Positions 22,968-35,082 of a stretch of DNA of 64,000 bases are shown here, in pieces. Each line of letters begins with the position of its first letter. Positions within the stretch are counted from its first letter, which is position 1. The position numbers were made by a program, and so were the translations under genes. The DNA comes from Phyto melanocephala (taxonomy: Eukaryota; Arthropoda; Insecta; Diptera; Rhinophoridae). The stretch is taken from assembly GCA_941918925.1 (NCBI GenBank), contig OW799234.1, positions 119,548,284-119,612,283 on the forward strand, read 5' to 3'. The notes below the pieces were generated by a model. The model was not told the DNA's origin and made no database searches. It worked only from the letters and a program-made list of their open reading frames with translations.

Positions 22968-23617
22968 TAGCTCTGGTTATGAATACACATAACAAATTTA
23001 TTAACAAAATCTTTGAGACAAATTTATGGTTTAAGATAATACAAATTTCAAATGAGAAATCATAAAAATAATAAAAATAAAAACGGAGAATTAACAAGCT
23101 AGCAACAGTGGGACTAGAAATTATTTTTAAAGCAATTTTGTTTTTAAATTAACAAAGAAATCAGATTTTTTCAATAATCGAATAATAAAAACTTATCAAC
23201 AAATTAAAAAAAAAACACAAAAGAAGAACACGTACATAATAATAGAATAATTACCTAACAAAACAATTACAAACGAATTATATTATAACTCTGCTTTCAA
23301 ACTTATATAAAAAACTAAATTGTTTTTTATAAAAAAATAAGATAACTTTAAAAACTAACCTGTGTTATACTATGAAAAAACCCTTAATTTTTACCGGTTT
23401 TTAGGTTTTTTTCTTAACAAACTGTGCAACATTACCCATAAGTCACGTACATATTTGCATTAAATACCAAACACGTACAAACAATAACAGGTTGCTTCAT
23501 AAAAAATGAGCAGCAATAAAGAATTAATGCTCTAAAATGTTTTACTTTAAAGCAATCAGGTGAGAATTTTATATTTAAGAGACTGCAAATAATGATAACT
23601 TTTCTAATTTGATTTAA
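22968..23617. other. AT-rich sequence without recognised features
   Basis: About 650 bp right of the tandem array. It is AT-rich with stops in all frames, and I see no repeat family or coding signal. Confidence 0.4.
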
Positions 23618-26616
23618 AAACAAGTAAGAGCACTATATTCGGCTGTGCCGAATCTTTCATACCCACCACCAATTTTGTGTACATTTAAAGGACAATATTT
23701 ATTATTTTGTTAATCGCTATAGAATAATCTCTTTATAATAAAATATGTATCACTTTCTTTGTAAAGGGTGGTTAAATTTTAAGGGCCCATGTTTAAGGTG
23801 AACCACATCTAACCTTCAACTTTTTTCTTGTATTTCATTTGACATTTCTCAATCTCAGACTAACTCAATTTGAACCGTGGAAAGATACGCAATCAAGCAA
23901 CGCTTTTAAATATTAAAGATTTTTTATAAAAATGGGCGTTCAAATCAAAATTAATTTTGTGCACTTCGTGATTCTTTTGGTCAACATAATCGTTCGAATT
24001 CGTCCACAATCGTGAGAATTGTAAAAAATATTAAAATGTCTGCAAAGCAGGTCTGTATGAAATGTGAAAACATCTGTGAATGCCATCTTAGTTCGTTGAA
24101 TGGGAAACATTGCTGTTTTTCACGATAACGTGGCAAAAGAGCAAGCAACCTCGACTCATCATCGTGCCCAACAATCGAGCATCAACAGTGTCATTGAAAA
24201 TTTGGACTATCGGATCGTGGTGTGCCGCCTAGGTTGGGGGGCCATTTGGCCGATATTTTGTTCCATACATAATTGAAGCATACAAATATTATCATTATAA
24301 AAATAAATGATAATAATTTCATAATAATTTTATTCAAAATCAACATAGTCCCTTAAAATTAAACCACCCATTATAACTTCGGTATGCTAGTAAAATGTTT
24401 TCGTAAATTTAGTCTTTCAATGAAAGTGGCCGTTAAAATACGCGTGTCAATAAAGTTTCTGCTAATAAACATAACTTAGATATTTCAATATAGTCCTTTA
24501 GTATTCCAAAATCTTTATTCATAGAGAATTTACATGAATTAAAGAGGAAGAAAGTTAAATTTTAAGGGCCACAGGGTGATTTAAAATATACATTCTCTGC
24601 ATTTTTCTAAAACGGGAAATTTATTAGTAAGATTTTGATTTGTAAACTTCTATAACATTTTGCTTTTAAAAGATTTTCAAACGAAATAAGTTTTGTATAA
24701 TTTTAAAATTTGTTAGCCATTAGTACATGAAAATAAATTGTTTATAATGTTTAGAGATAATTTTTTTTGGCTTAGGTCAAAATTTTCCTAAATTCGCATT
24801 TTTAATAAAGCATAATTTCAGGAGAACATAAGCATAAGTTGTTAGCATGCCATCTAGTAGTTGCTAGTAGAGTCATCTTATCATCTTTATCTTATATTTA
24901 GCTACAGTACAATAAATGTCGCAGTGTAAGATGAATAAATGCTAATATATATGACTAATATATTTTTATAAAAATTTACGGAAAAAAGTGTGCGTGGCAC
25001 ATCTATTTTCCGTTATAACGAAGACTTTGACCAAAAAACCATGTTTGTAAAATTTCAGAATCGCACATATAGTTTTGTCAGTTTTATTACGTTTTAAATT
25101 TGAAATATACACTGTGCGGTATAAATTTTCGTACATTTTTATCTATAACTCTTTTCCTAATTCATAAATTTAAGCGATTTTCAGGGAAAAATACTCTTTT
25201 GACTCGATAAATATATATTCGAAGTTTCATGACTACGTTTATGCGTCTGGACACAATTCAAAAGTGAAAGTGGGCGTTATAGTAGGCGTGTCAAAGTTGT
25301 TTTTGCTAAAGAGTACAACTTAGGTGTTTCAATATAGTCCTTTATTATTCCAAAATCTTTATTAATAGAGAAATTATATGAATTTTAGGTAAAACGTTAT
25401 ATGGGAGGTGGGCGTAAAAGTGGGCGTGGCACCTTAATTTTTTGGCATAGTAATGAAATTGCCTAGGGGGATAGACGTAGCAAATTTGATCATCATACCT
25501 CTAATTTTAGCGGTTTTATGAGCTTTTAAATTTCATTAACAGTAGATAACGTGAAAAGTGGGCGTTATAGTAGGCGTGTCAAAGTTGTTTTTGCTAATGA
25601 GTACAACTTAGGTGTTTCAATATAGTCCTTTATTATTCCAAAATCTTTATTAATAGAGAAATTATTTGAATTTTAGGTAAAACGTTATATGGGAGGTGGG
25701 CGTAAAAGTGGGCGTGGCACCTTAATTTTTTGGCATAGTAATGAAATTGCCTAAGGAGACAGACGTAGCAAAATTTATCATCATACCTCTAATTTTAGCG
25801 GTTTTATGAGCTTTTAAATTTTATTAACGGTAGATAACGTGAAAAGTGGGCGTTATAGTAGGCGTGTCAAAGTTATTTTTGCGAATGAGTACAGCTGAGG
25901 TGTTTCAATATAGGCCTTTATTATTCCAAAATCTTTATTAATAGAGAAATTATATGAATTTTAGTTAAAACGTTATATGGGAGGTGGGCGTAAAAGTGGG
26001 CGTGGCACATTGATTTGCCGTTACAAGAAAGCGTGTCACCAAAAAGCAAAGTGTGCAAAATTTCAGAGCCGTACATCCAATTTTGTTGCTTTTATGACGT
26101 TTTTGTTTTTAAATATACCGAAAAATACACTGTGCGGTAAAAATTTTCGTACATTTTGATCGATAACTCCTTTCCTAATGCATAGATTTAGACAATTTTC
26201 GGAGAAAGATATTGTCTTTACCCAGGAAATATATATTCGAAGTTTCATGAGTCTACGTTAAGGCGTTTGGACACAATTCCATTTTATTCGATGTTCGAAG
26301 GACACGGTTTTTTCGACCTACTCTTGCTTTTCGAGCTATAACTCTCTTCCTAATATTCCGATTTAGCCCATTTTCAATACCAAACAAACCTTGTCTATAA
26401 GAAAGATTCTGGCAAAATTTGAGCCCCCTAGCTCAGTGCGACCTCTATCGTGCTTTCAACAGACGGACAGACGGACGGACATAGCTAGATCGTCATAAAA
26501 TCAAACCCCGATTCAGAATATATATACTTTATGGGGTCTAAAATGGATATTTCGATGTGTTACAAACGGAATGACAAAATGAATATACCCCCACCATTTT
26601 TTTGGTGGCGGGTATA
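23618..26616. mobile_element. mini-me/DINE-like element, subfamily A, hairpin end at left, largest copy
   Basis: It begins ACAAGTAAGAGCACTAT with the perfect ATTCGGCTGTGCCGAAT hairpin, and ends CCCCCACC, seven T, GGTGGCGGGTATAA. It holds a mariner derivative (23764-24371), about 430 bp of foreign AT-rich sequence (24545-24975, starting with another GTTAAATTTTAAGGGCC mariner-end scrap), and three 288-bp units (25376-25990). It ends with GACGGACAGACGGACGGAC and the TA core. The order of parts near 25260 shows an internal tandem duplication. Confidence 0.9.
23764..24371 (+). mobile_element. mariner-type non-autonomous element (M2) in an A element
   Basis: Inverted ends (AAAGGGTGGTTAAATTTTAAGG and complement) adjoin TA at 23762. 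The interior translates in pieces as LVNIIVRIRPQS, STHHRAQQSS and a GRYF-type end. These are N- and C-terminal scraps of the mariner-like transposase seen more completely at 61.6 kb, with the catalytic middle deleted. Confidence 0.85.
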
Positions 26617-26779
26617 AAAAGATTACACTAAAAGTTTTCAAGCCAGTACGCAGGTAAAATGAATTTCTGACATTTTTTATAAATTAATATATTTCTTCTC
26701 TTTCACTTACAGTTTGGAAGTTTGTAAAATGATCCAAAGCGACCATTATTTTCATTTTTTTTTTCTCTTAATTTAAAAA

Positions 26780-28090
26780 TACTTAAGAGTCCTATATTTG
26801 GCCGTGTCGAATCTGAAAATACCCTTAACCATAATGTTCATAGGTATAATGACCACATCGTAGCAAAGCCTTAATTTCGGATTAATGTTTACTCATTTTG
26901 CTTCATTATTTACGACGCAAATTTGGATAGAATTTTTTTAAAGTTAATTATATTCCACTTATCTAGCCCTTTCAAAAAAAAATATCCACCATTTTGCTTC
27001 ATACACCACTTTTGATTTTACATTTTTTCTTAGTTTGCTGTATTCTACCCTTATATTTGAATCTAATATTGTAGAGGCCAAATACCAAAGCAGTTTTATT
27101 TTGGTGCTTATATCTCAGTTAATATCAAAGAACATTCTTAGTTCTCCTTACGGATAATTTTTAAAGCTACGGATTGAAATTTTGTATCACTATTGTGTCC
27201 AAAAATTACTAACGCTGGGTCTTCACGTAGAAATTTTGATTGCTAAGCATTAGCAAAAATGTCGGCAGAATAACAACACTTTATTGCTAAAGTATGTTTA
27301 TTTTGTTTGGGTGAAAAACACGACACAAGTAATTTATTTATAAAATTTAATATTTTTGTTTTAACTTTTACGTGTTTTTTTTTTGGAATACCTCACTCTT
27401 AGTAAAACTTTTTTAATTTTCCTTTGTTTCTGCAAAGAAAAACAGAAATTTCAAAGAAAATTAAACGATTTTGACAGCTTTTTACGGCAATAATTGCTTA
27501 AGCAATCAGGAGAGCAATAATTGCGCCATAAATTGCCACATATAGCAATTTGCGGTCTACACGTCGCAATCTCTATGGACGCAAGCAAATTTGACAATTG
27601 CGGTAATAAATATTGCTACGTGGTGACCGCAGGTAAGGAGCGTGAGCAATTTGATATATTCAAATATTGATATATTTCCAAATAGGTTTTACCTACATAT
27701 AGCTATGCCAATTAGTGATCGCTTAATCCACAATTTGTTCGATGAGACCTAGAGGCATATTAATTCTATAAATAGTAACAAACGTATCTATAAAGGGCTA
27801 AACAATTTTTAATTTATGGTAAAAATATAAGGAATAAACAAAAACAGTCCTGTTGATTATCTCATATATCAGAAAGTTATAAAGCGCTTGTTCTGGATGT
27901 CAATAGAAATTCATTTTAAAATATTTGCAAAAAATTTATATAATAGACAGGTCAGCGAAATATGTAGGGGCTTCTAAAAATGTATTTCAACTAACAACAC
28001 TCGGACATTTCTCAATCGACTCGCCTGTAAATAAGCTTTTAGGAAATATATGCTTTAAAGGGTCGGAAATGAATATTGTGGAGGGTTTAA
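26780..28090. mobile_element. mini-me/DINE-like element, subfamily C, hairpin end at left
   Basis: It begins ACTTAAGAGTCCTATATTTGG with a decayed CCGTGTCG hairpin and CCCTTAACCATAATG, then ATGACCACATCGTAGC, the C signature. The middle is interrupted by a Harbinger-like MITE at 27213-27633. Its right part keeps CTCATATATCAGAAAGTTAT and GGGTCGGAAATGAATATTG but has lost the GGGTATAA end. Confidence 0.7.
27213..27633. mobile_element. PIF/Harbinger-like MITE in a C element
   Basis: The inverted ends CGCTGGGTCTTCACGTAG and CTACGTGGTGACCGCAGG are flanked on both sides by TAA, the 3-bp duplication typical of PIF/Harbinger. The interior is rich in palindromic words (GCAATAATTGC, TTGCTTAAGCAA) and non-coding. 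A related element is at 29213. Confidence 0.65.
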
Positions 28091-29212
28091 CTGATCGTTC
28101 TTTTATTTATCAGATTTATATTAATTTATGTAGTTCCTTGGAAACATTGTAAGCCTACCACGATAATGGGACAATCGTCGATACATTTTTCGTTTATCGA
28201 AATTTTTTTCTTTTTAATTTGAGATGAAAACAAAGAAACACTCACACCACTTAAAGTACGTGTGTTTGTTTAACTTTTTGTATTTCATTGTTATTAAGCA
28301 CGAACAACAACAATATGTTTCTATGTTAGAAGGCCGGCCTCTCGACACACAAACTGACAGACAGGGCTGTAAAAAGTAGCAGTATCGTAAATCTAATGAT
28401 GACGATGGTGATATATAAATTTGGCAGGTGTGTTGGTTTGTTACTTAATGAATATTATTATTATTATTATTATTAAATTTGTTGCTGCAACGTACAACTG
28501 CCACTGTTTGTGTGCAGTTCGAATTATTACTAGAGTGTTGCTTAATTTTTTTCTTTCATTCAATACTATGCAATTCACAGATTGTTTTTTTTTTTTCTTT
28601 AAATTTAAAGTGTTTTTTTCTTTTGGCATTTTCTATGTAGTAATTTTGTTCATAGTCATTTATTACAACGACAACAAACTGCTATGTTAGTCCAACGTCA
28701 ATTAAAAAACAAAACTTAACAACAGCAAATTATATATTACCAAATTATACAATTTAATGGAAAAAACAAAGTAGTTGTTATTTTTTAATCAACTTATTAT
28801 TTAATTCCTATTTTTATGTTTTTATTTATTTAGGATCGATCGAACATGTCATATTAGTTTGTCGCTTAAGCAACTAATTTACTTCATACATACAATCAGT
28901 ATAAATTGTCTGGGAAAATTATGTTTTTTTATCTAGAACAAAAAAAAAATATAAAAATGCGTATTAGCAATTACTATTATCGAAATTGGAGTAAAACAAG
29001 GCATAATGCTTTTTGTATCATAAATTGACTTTAGTTGACAGATAATATGGTATGGTATTAGTGGAGCCCTGATGCTAAAGAAGCATATTACTTAATAACG
29101 TAAATTGCACCGCTTAACACTTAAAACATTAATATTACCGGCCCGGAAGTACACCTTTATGTACATGTAAATAAAGGCGGTAATTGTGCGTGACATTACC
29201 AACCGAGTATTA
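28091..29212. other. sequence without recognised genes, with an (ATT)n tract
   Basis: About 1.1 kb. It holds an (ATT)n microsatellite at about 28453-28475, T-rich frames that are low complexity, and a GGCCGGCC word at 28333. No transposon boundary or convincing exon is seen, so it may be host intron. Confidence 0.4.
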
Positions 29213-29534
29213 CCCCCGGACCACACGAGCGCTTGTTTATGACTTAATATAACGACGTCAAGCTTATTTCTCTGGGTGGTGAACATGTAAATATCTTAAA
29301 AAATAAACTTAAAATAATATATTTAATAATGCTTTCTTTTTTACTTTGCAGTGTTCTTTAATGCCTACATACGTTCGTCTACTTGAGTTTATTGCTCAGC
29401 AATGTGTTATAACATTTATGGCTAAATTTGTTTTCTAATACATATTAATGCGCTCCACATATCTTTTGATACCAATAGAAATTGGCAATTGCTGTAGCAA
29501 TAATTGCCAAACATATTGCTCGTGTGGTGGGGGG
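29213..29534. mobile_element. PIF/Harbinger-like MITE
   Basis: The ends CCCCCGGACCACACGAGC and GCTCGTGTGGTGGGGGG are inverted repeats with one gap, flanked by TTA at 29210-29212 and 29535-29537. Words such as GCAATTGCTGTAGCAATAATTGC near the right end match the interior style of the element at 27213. Confidence 0.65.
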
Positions 29535-29872
29535 TTAAGCCAAAAGTGTTGATTATTATGAAAATAAGATAAACCCAATAAATTTTGTAAAATAAACCCC
29601 GTTATTTAAAATAAATTTATTTACCTCAAACTTACAAATTTCTTTAAAGGCCCTAGAATTAAAACACAATTTAAATTTGCCATTATTTTGTTGCAACCAA
29701 AAAAAATTTGACAGTCATGAGTTTGAATTTTTTTCTTTTAACTCGGTACTCGACAAGCATGAACTATATGATATAAACAGTATTTTCGTATCACAAATCC
29801 ATAAGCATATTTACCAAATATGCTTTTTATATGCATATTTAAAATCCTTTCTTGTGTAAATATATTTGGCTA
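29535..29872. other. AT-rich sequence without recognised features
   Basis: About 340 bp between two MITEs, with short frames only. No repeat or coding signal is visible. Confidence 0.4.
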
Positions 29873-30042
29873 ATTCACAAGGGTGTCCTAAATGTTGTAT
29901 TGTCAAAAAATCATAGTTTCCCATAACTTTCAAATTATTAAAAAAAAGTTTTTTAATTTTATTGTAAAATTTTTAGACCTTTTTAAAAATGTTTAAAATT
30001 ACGACTTTATGATAATACGACGCTTAGGACACCTTTGTGAAT
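29873..30042. mobile_element. 170-bp inverted-repeat MITE (family L)
   Basis: The left end ATTCACAAGGGTGTCCTAA and the complement of the right end, ATTCACAAAGGTGTCCTAA, continue in partial agreement for about 33 bp (TGTTGTATTGTCA versus CGTCGTATTATCA). The interior is AT-rich. No target duplication is clear, so the superfamily is open. A single CAAGGGTGTCC-like word also occurs near 45314. Confidence 0.65.
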
Positions 30043-30464
30043 TTCATTTAGATCTTACATATATTTTGGGACACTCTAACAATACTCATGCATTTGTTAT
30101 GTATGTATGTACTTTATATAATTAAGTAAACTATTAATATGTGAAATATCTGTTTAAAATCATTTAACTTTTATTTATTTCTATCAATATTGGGGTACAA
30201 CTGCTCATTCTCCGTTTAAAGTGAAAGTGTTTTATTTTCAAATGGTGATTGTAGTTATTGTTGTTGCTATAGTTTTTGTTCAAATTTAATAATGTTTTTA
30301 TTTTCCAACATTTTTTGCTTGTGTTTTTTTTCTACAATTGCTTCAACATTTATTTTTAATTTGCGCTTTCTTACTTTTTATCTTTTTAAACACGATCTTA
30401 CTTTGTGTGCCAACTGTTTAAAAAGTGTTATATCAGTATACACTTTTAAAACAGAGATTTCCAA
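30043..30464. other. AT-rich sequence without recognised features
   Basis: About 420 bp of AT-rich sequence between a MITE and a Helitron end. A short T-rich frame at 30292 is low complexity and not convincing. Confidence 0.4.
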
Positions 30465-30650
30465 TCTATTTATATATAAAAGAATTGATATTACCACAAA
30501 CTTCTGAAACGGGTCAACCGATCGGTTTGCATGAAATCGGCCTAGTGGTTCCAAAGATATGGCATTAAAATTTTCCTATATATTCCCATACAAATATCAA
30601 CAAATTGCCCTCGATTTTCCATATTATGATTTTCTAATGTCACTTTAAAA
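30465..30650 (+). mobile_element. 5' end fragment of a Helitron-like element
   Basis: An A is followed by TCTATTTATATATAAAAG, the same 5' terminus as the Helitrons at 19.3 and 48.4 kb. Then come GAAACGGGTCAACCGATCGG and TGCATGAAATCGGCC, words of the type found just inside Helitron 5' ends here (compare GGCTGAACGGAACTAAATG at 47720). No CTAG 3' end with hairpin was found downstream, so only the left part is called. Confidence 0.5.
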
Positions 30651-31082
30651 GTTACTAAATCATGTATTGAATGTCATCTTTTAAGTACAATGAGATTCAA
30701 TATTTCTTATTGGAATGTTGAGCAGAATCTCTTCAGTCGTTGTTTCTATCATCATTTTATTTGTGCGCTTACCATTCGATGTTTCACTTGCTAGAGACCT
30801 ACATTGTATCATTGTTGTTGCTGCTGTTAAAACCGTACTTTATGCAAATCATTAAATTTTAACTTACTAATGACATTCGGTCTTTCTCGTTATAGTGACA
30901 ATTTTGTTTTTTAGTTTACAAAATTAAAAAGTTTAAGGGAGATTAGAGATAACTACATTTTTTTGAAGTTTTTAATAAAGTTCTAAATTATTATTGTTAC
31001 ATATAATTAAGTAGTAAGAGCTTAAAAACAAGTCGATTATAAAAATTGCACACTAGCTTATAATACAAACGCCTCAAAAACA
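30651..31082. other. sequence upstream of the small exon candidate
   Basis: About 430 bp, AT-rich, with no repeat family recognised. If the exon at 31083 is real, part of this would be its promoter and 5' UTR; AATTATAAAAATTG-like A/T words are present but no clear TATA plus initiator pair. Confidence 0.3.
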
Positions 31083-31167
31083 ATGACTGATGCTCATGCT
31101 AGTTATGGCCTTTGGGCAAGGATTACCAATCCAGATAGTTTGTTGAAGTTCATCAAAGAATTGACTA
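31083..31167 (+). CDS. candidate short first coding exon, unrecognised gene
   Basis: The ATG sits in a strong context (CAAAAACAATGAC) and reads MTDAHASYGLWAR, ITNPDSLLKFIKELT, then a consensus donor (ACTA|GTAAGT) after 28 codons and one base (phase 1). Unspliced, the frame stops at 31218. Codon choice and the amphipathic LLKFIKEL helix look like real protein rather than AT-rich noise, and the surroundings are not a known repeat. The strand-then-helix pattern (WARITNPDSLLKFIKEL) weakly recalls the first element of PCNA/Rad1-type clamp folds, but this is a guess. The next exon was not found. It lies on the strand opposite the GRXCR-like gene and would be nested in its intron. Confidence 0.35.
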
Positions 31168-32427
31168 GTAAGTTTTCTTTGTATTTGCCAGCAACTGGTT
31201 TAGGTTTTGTCGCCTATTAACTACTTATATACATACATTGCAACAGGGTACTAGATACCCGAACTCTTTAAAACTGACTGTCATACTAACGAAGTGTGTT
31301 AGACATTTTTTCAAAAAAACTTTTTCGAAACTGTTTGATATAAAATATTTTTTTAGTAATTAAGTACAAACAATTATATTATTGTAAAATGATTATGAAA
31401 AAGATAATCAAACTAAATCAAGAAAACAAAAACAACAAACCAACCGCCTATAAAATATTAAAGAAAAAAGTTTAGCCATAAAAGCTAACACCATTTATCT
31501 GTGTCCATTATCATATTATTATTGTGCATTTCTTATACACAACATTGTTATGTCTGTGTTGTATTTTTTTTTAATTTTCATACACATATGTAGGCATACT
31601 GATGAATTTAAAGAACAGTTATAATTTTAATTCGCCATTTTATTTAACATACATACATATATTTATATAAACATACATAATATAAGTATTTTATATACAT
31701 GGTAGATATTGTTTACCTTGTATGTATATGGATATTTACTGTAACAATGACGATTCTCGATTGTGTTCGGAATGGATTTAAACGATAAAATGAAACAGTT
31801 TTTATTGGCCTCTTAATATAAAAATTTAAATTTTTTAGAATAATAGATAATCCATGTTAAAAAAAAATATGCTAATTACTGAAGAAATATTTATTAAAGC
31901 TCTCTTCAACATTTTAGAGTATTAACAATGCTTACAAAGGTGAGTATGTTAATATTGAAAGTAAATAAATTGAAGAATCGCCGCGAATAACGTTGCAAAT
32001 GACAAAATAGTAATTTTTCAGGAGAGCAAAGAAACGTATTTAAAAGGTTTGATTATCTCTTTTTTTATTTTTTTTTAGTTTATCAAAAATAATAAAAATA
32101 AAATAAATAATGCACAAAATCCAGAAATTCAAGTTTCAAATAACATATAAATTAACTGTTTTTATTTTTTTTAGTGGAAAAGCGTTTCATATCCAAAATT
32201 TTTTTTTGTTACGTATGATTTTTCACTATTTCTAAACCTTTTATTTTTATTGTCTTTCCAATTTTTCGACAAATACTTTTTATTTTGTACCTCTGTTACA
32301 CTTATCAATCACTTTCGACAATTCCGTAGCATTTTTCTTATAACTTACAACGTTCTTCCACTGACTGACTCATTGTAATTGCGTTTTGACGGTGATAAAA
32401 TACATAATTATACCCTTCACACAGTGA
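31168..32427. other. AT-rich sequence without recognised features
   Basis: About 1.26 kb of AT-rich sequence. A 22-base segment near 31917-31938 lies between a TTTTAG and a GTGAGT, but its frame from the exon at 31083 hits a stop. At 32408-32426 TTATACCCTTCACACAGTG is the terminal scrap of another B element. Confidence 0.4.
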
Positions 32428-33738
32428 ACAAGTAAGAGCTCTATATTCGGCCGTGCCGAATCTTATATACCCTTCACAACGTGTAGTCATGCAATAACAG
32501 TAGTTTGTATCACCATTCATCCCATATAAAATACGTACATACATATAAAAAACATACATATATAAAAACATCCCATTGTAAAATTATAAATTTACGTATA
32601 TATGTTTAAAAAAAAAAATAAAAAAAAAAAATTAAAAAAAAATTAAAAAAAAATTTAAAAAAAAATAAATAAAATATATATAATAAATATAAAACAAAAA
32701 AAAAATTTAAAAAAAATAATAAAAACATAAATAATATATTAAATAAAAAATAAAAAAAAAATTTAAAAAAAAAAATATAAAAAAAAATTTTTTTGACTCA
32801 GCTGGGACTCGGTCCCACGTTTACTTTAACCAATATACAAGTTTGTATGTATGTTTGTTGTTGTTGTAATGTTGTTTTTGTGAATAAAAAATCGAGGTGG
32901 TCGTGGGTTTTTGCTCATATCTTAATTTAAATTTTTAGTAGCAATTGAAATTTTAGAAACATAAAAATTTTAACCATTTTCATTAGTTTTGATTTGCACT
33001 TCCCATTCCTGATATACATTTTAAAGATTTTGTACTTAATAATAACATTTTGTTTTTAAAACAAGTACGAACTAACTAAAATTTAAAAAACTACTATTGG
33101 CAGAAGTAAATACATATACATATTTATTAATACATGTATACAATATATTTGCTCATATTTTTGTTATTTTTTTTTAATCATACTATATCAATGAAATTTA
33201 TCTTTAATTTAAGTAAATTTTACCAAGTGTACGCTTTACTAGAATTAAGCAAATGGTAATATAATCAAATATATTTTCTTTATTTGAAAGTAAATTTGTA
33301 CTTAAAGTAAAGAATGAAACATACTTATTTTAAGTTAATAAAAAAGCATTAACTAGATTTAAGAAAGCAATGAACTAAATTTTTTACATTTAATACAAAA
33401 ATCTTATTACTTGTTTTAAGTATGGAAATACCTCAATATTAAGATATTTTTACTATAGGTCTGAAAAATTTTAATTAATTTAAAAACCATTTACTTTATT
33501 TAAGTATGTACAATTAAGGAAATTTATGAACTGTTTTTAAGTTAGTCAGAATTTTGCGTGAACTTTTATCAAGTACAATTTTTTTATATGAAGTTAAATT
33601 TTTTATATTTAAGTTAATTTGGATTTATTTTTAGGAAATTCAATAAACTAAAATTAAGTTCATGCCAAACTTAGTTTTAGGTCAATCTTTTTTTTCGGTG
33701 TATATATACCCTTGTGCACCACAGGTGAAGGGTATAAC
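32428..33738. mobile_element. mini-me/DINE-like element, subfamily B, hairpin end at left, with a 760-bp insert
   Basis: It starts ACAAGTAAGAGCTCTAT, with a perfect ATTCGGCCGTGCCGAAT hairpin and CCCTTCACAACGTGTAG. It runs through an A-rich core to TTGACTCAGCTGGGACTCGG and ATCGAGGTGGTCGTGGG. After GCTCATATCTT (32936) about 760 bp of unrelated AT-rich sequence intervenes, and the element resumes only with its end, CCCTTGTGCACCACAGGTG and GAAGGGTATAA. The insert replaced the GTCY/TA section; its nature is unknown. Confidence 0.8.
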
Positions 33739-34576
33739 AAGAATACAAGAACACAAGAAAACATCTGCAGGAAAATTCCTTTAAAGTGTATTGTTTCTCT
33801 AAAATTGGTTGTTTTATGTGAGTGTAAGCTGGTTAACAAATTTTATTCTTTAAATTATATAGTGTAAGAAATAGCAAACTCGACATCAAATTTATTGTGT
33901 TTTCTGAGTATAAAATTAAAAGCTTAATATTTTTTGTTAAATCTTCTTTGCACTAGATTATTTAATAACAAAATATTTTAAAATATTAGCTCAGTGTATG
34001 TATGTAGTATATGAAAATGCGTATGCACGTTTAACTATGATTGTTTTTACATGCATATCTTTATACATACATATGTACTTCTTGTGTAGGTCGTAAGTTT
34101 TTTTAAAGTTCTTACACACCTTCTTTTCTTAAAACTTTTTTGTATTAATTAATTATTTGTACACAATTGAACTGCTTTAGTTGTGACATGTTTTAAAAGT
34201 CTTAAATTAAATAACTGGAGGAGTACAATGTACATGAGCTAAATGTGTGGAAACATTAATAGTCATTAATAGTGTAGGCTACAATTTTTATGATGGAATT
34301 TGTATTAAAAATTAGTCAAATATTTTTTGTATTACTGTTAAAAGAGGTGTTAAATTAAAAATATTAATACATTGAACATAACGCGAAAGAATGTAAAAAT
34401 ATTTACTTTTTTTAAAGAAGGCGCTATTTTTTTATTTTTGTTTCTTATATTTTTATTTAATTTTAAATGTGTTTGAGAAAATTAACGATTTAAGCTGTTT
34501 GTTGTTCTACAAAAATTACAGAAAAAATATGATTTACTTTCACTCTATATAAGACAATAAAAAACTATACTTTACG
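33739..34576. other. AT-rich sequence without recognised features
   Basis: About 840 bp, AT-rich, with ACATACATA-type simple words. No element boundaries or coding frames were recognised. Confidence 0.4.
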
Positions 34577-34837
34577 TATACTTTTCACCTGTGATGCCCA
34601 GATAATTTCTACAATATTCATTTCCGACTTCATTAAGTATATATTTTCTGAAAACTTATAAATAGGGGAATCAATCGACCAATGTCTGTCTTTTCGTTTG
34701 TGACACTGTCTGTGTGTTGGTTGAAATCAATTTTTAAAAGAAACCACATGTTGCACAGATCTGTGTATGGTATAATCGCCTTATAAGCTTCTGAGAGATC
34801 TGGGCAAATAAACATTACAATTTTTTACCATAAAAAG
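34577..34837. mobile_element. fragment of a B element (GTCY-end half)
   Basis: CTTTTCACCTGTGATGCC, TTCATTTCCGACTTCATTAAG, TTGGTTGAAATCAATTTTTAA and CACAGATCTGTGTATGG match the right half of B copies in reverse orientation. The GTCY tract is decayed (TGTCTGTCTTTTCGTTTG). The hairpin half is missing. Confidence 0.7.
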
Positions 34838-35082
34838 ATACATTTTTCAGCCCTAAGATAACTTATACAAATGTTTGTTACTGTAAAATGCCTTTATTAT
34901 AGAACTTTCCTAAAAAATCTTGAACAAATCGTTTTAAAACAAGTAAGAGCACTATATTCGGCTGTGCCGAATCTTTTATACCCACCACCAATTTTGTGTA
35001 CATTTAAAGCACAATAATTATCAGTTTGTTAATCGCTATAGCATAATCTCTTTATAATAAAATATGTATCACTTTCTTTGTA

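Noticed and set aside
31917..31938. 22-base microexon continuing the small exon at 31083
   Set aside because: Acceptor and donor look acceptable, but joining in the required phase gives an immediate stop.
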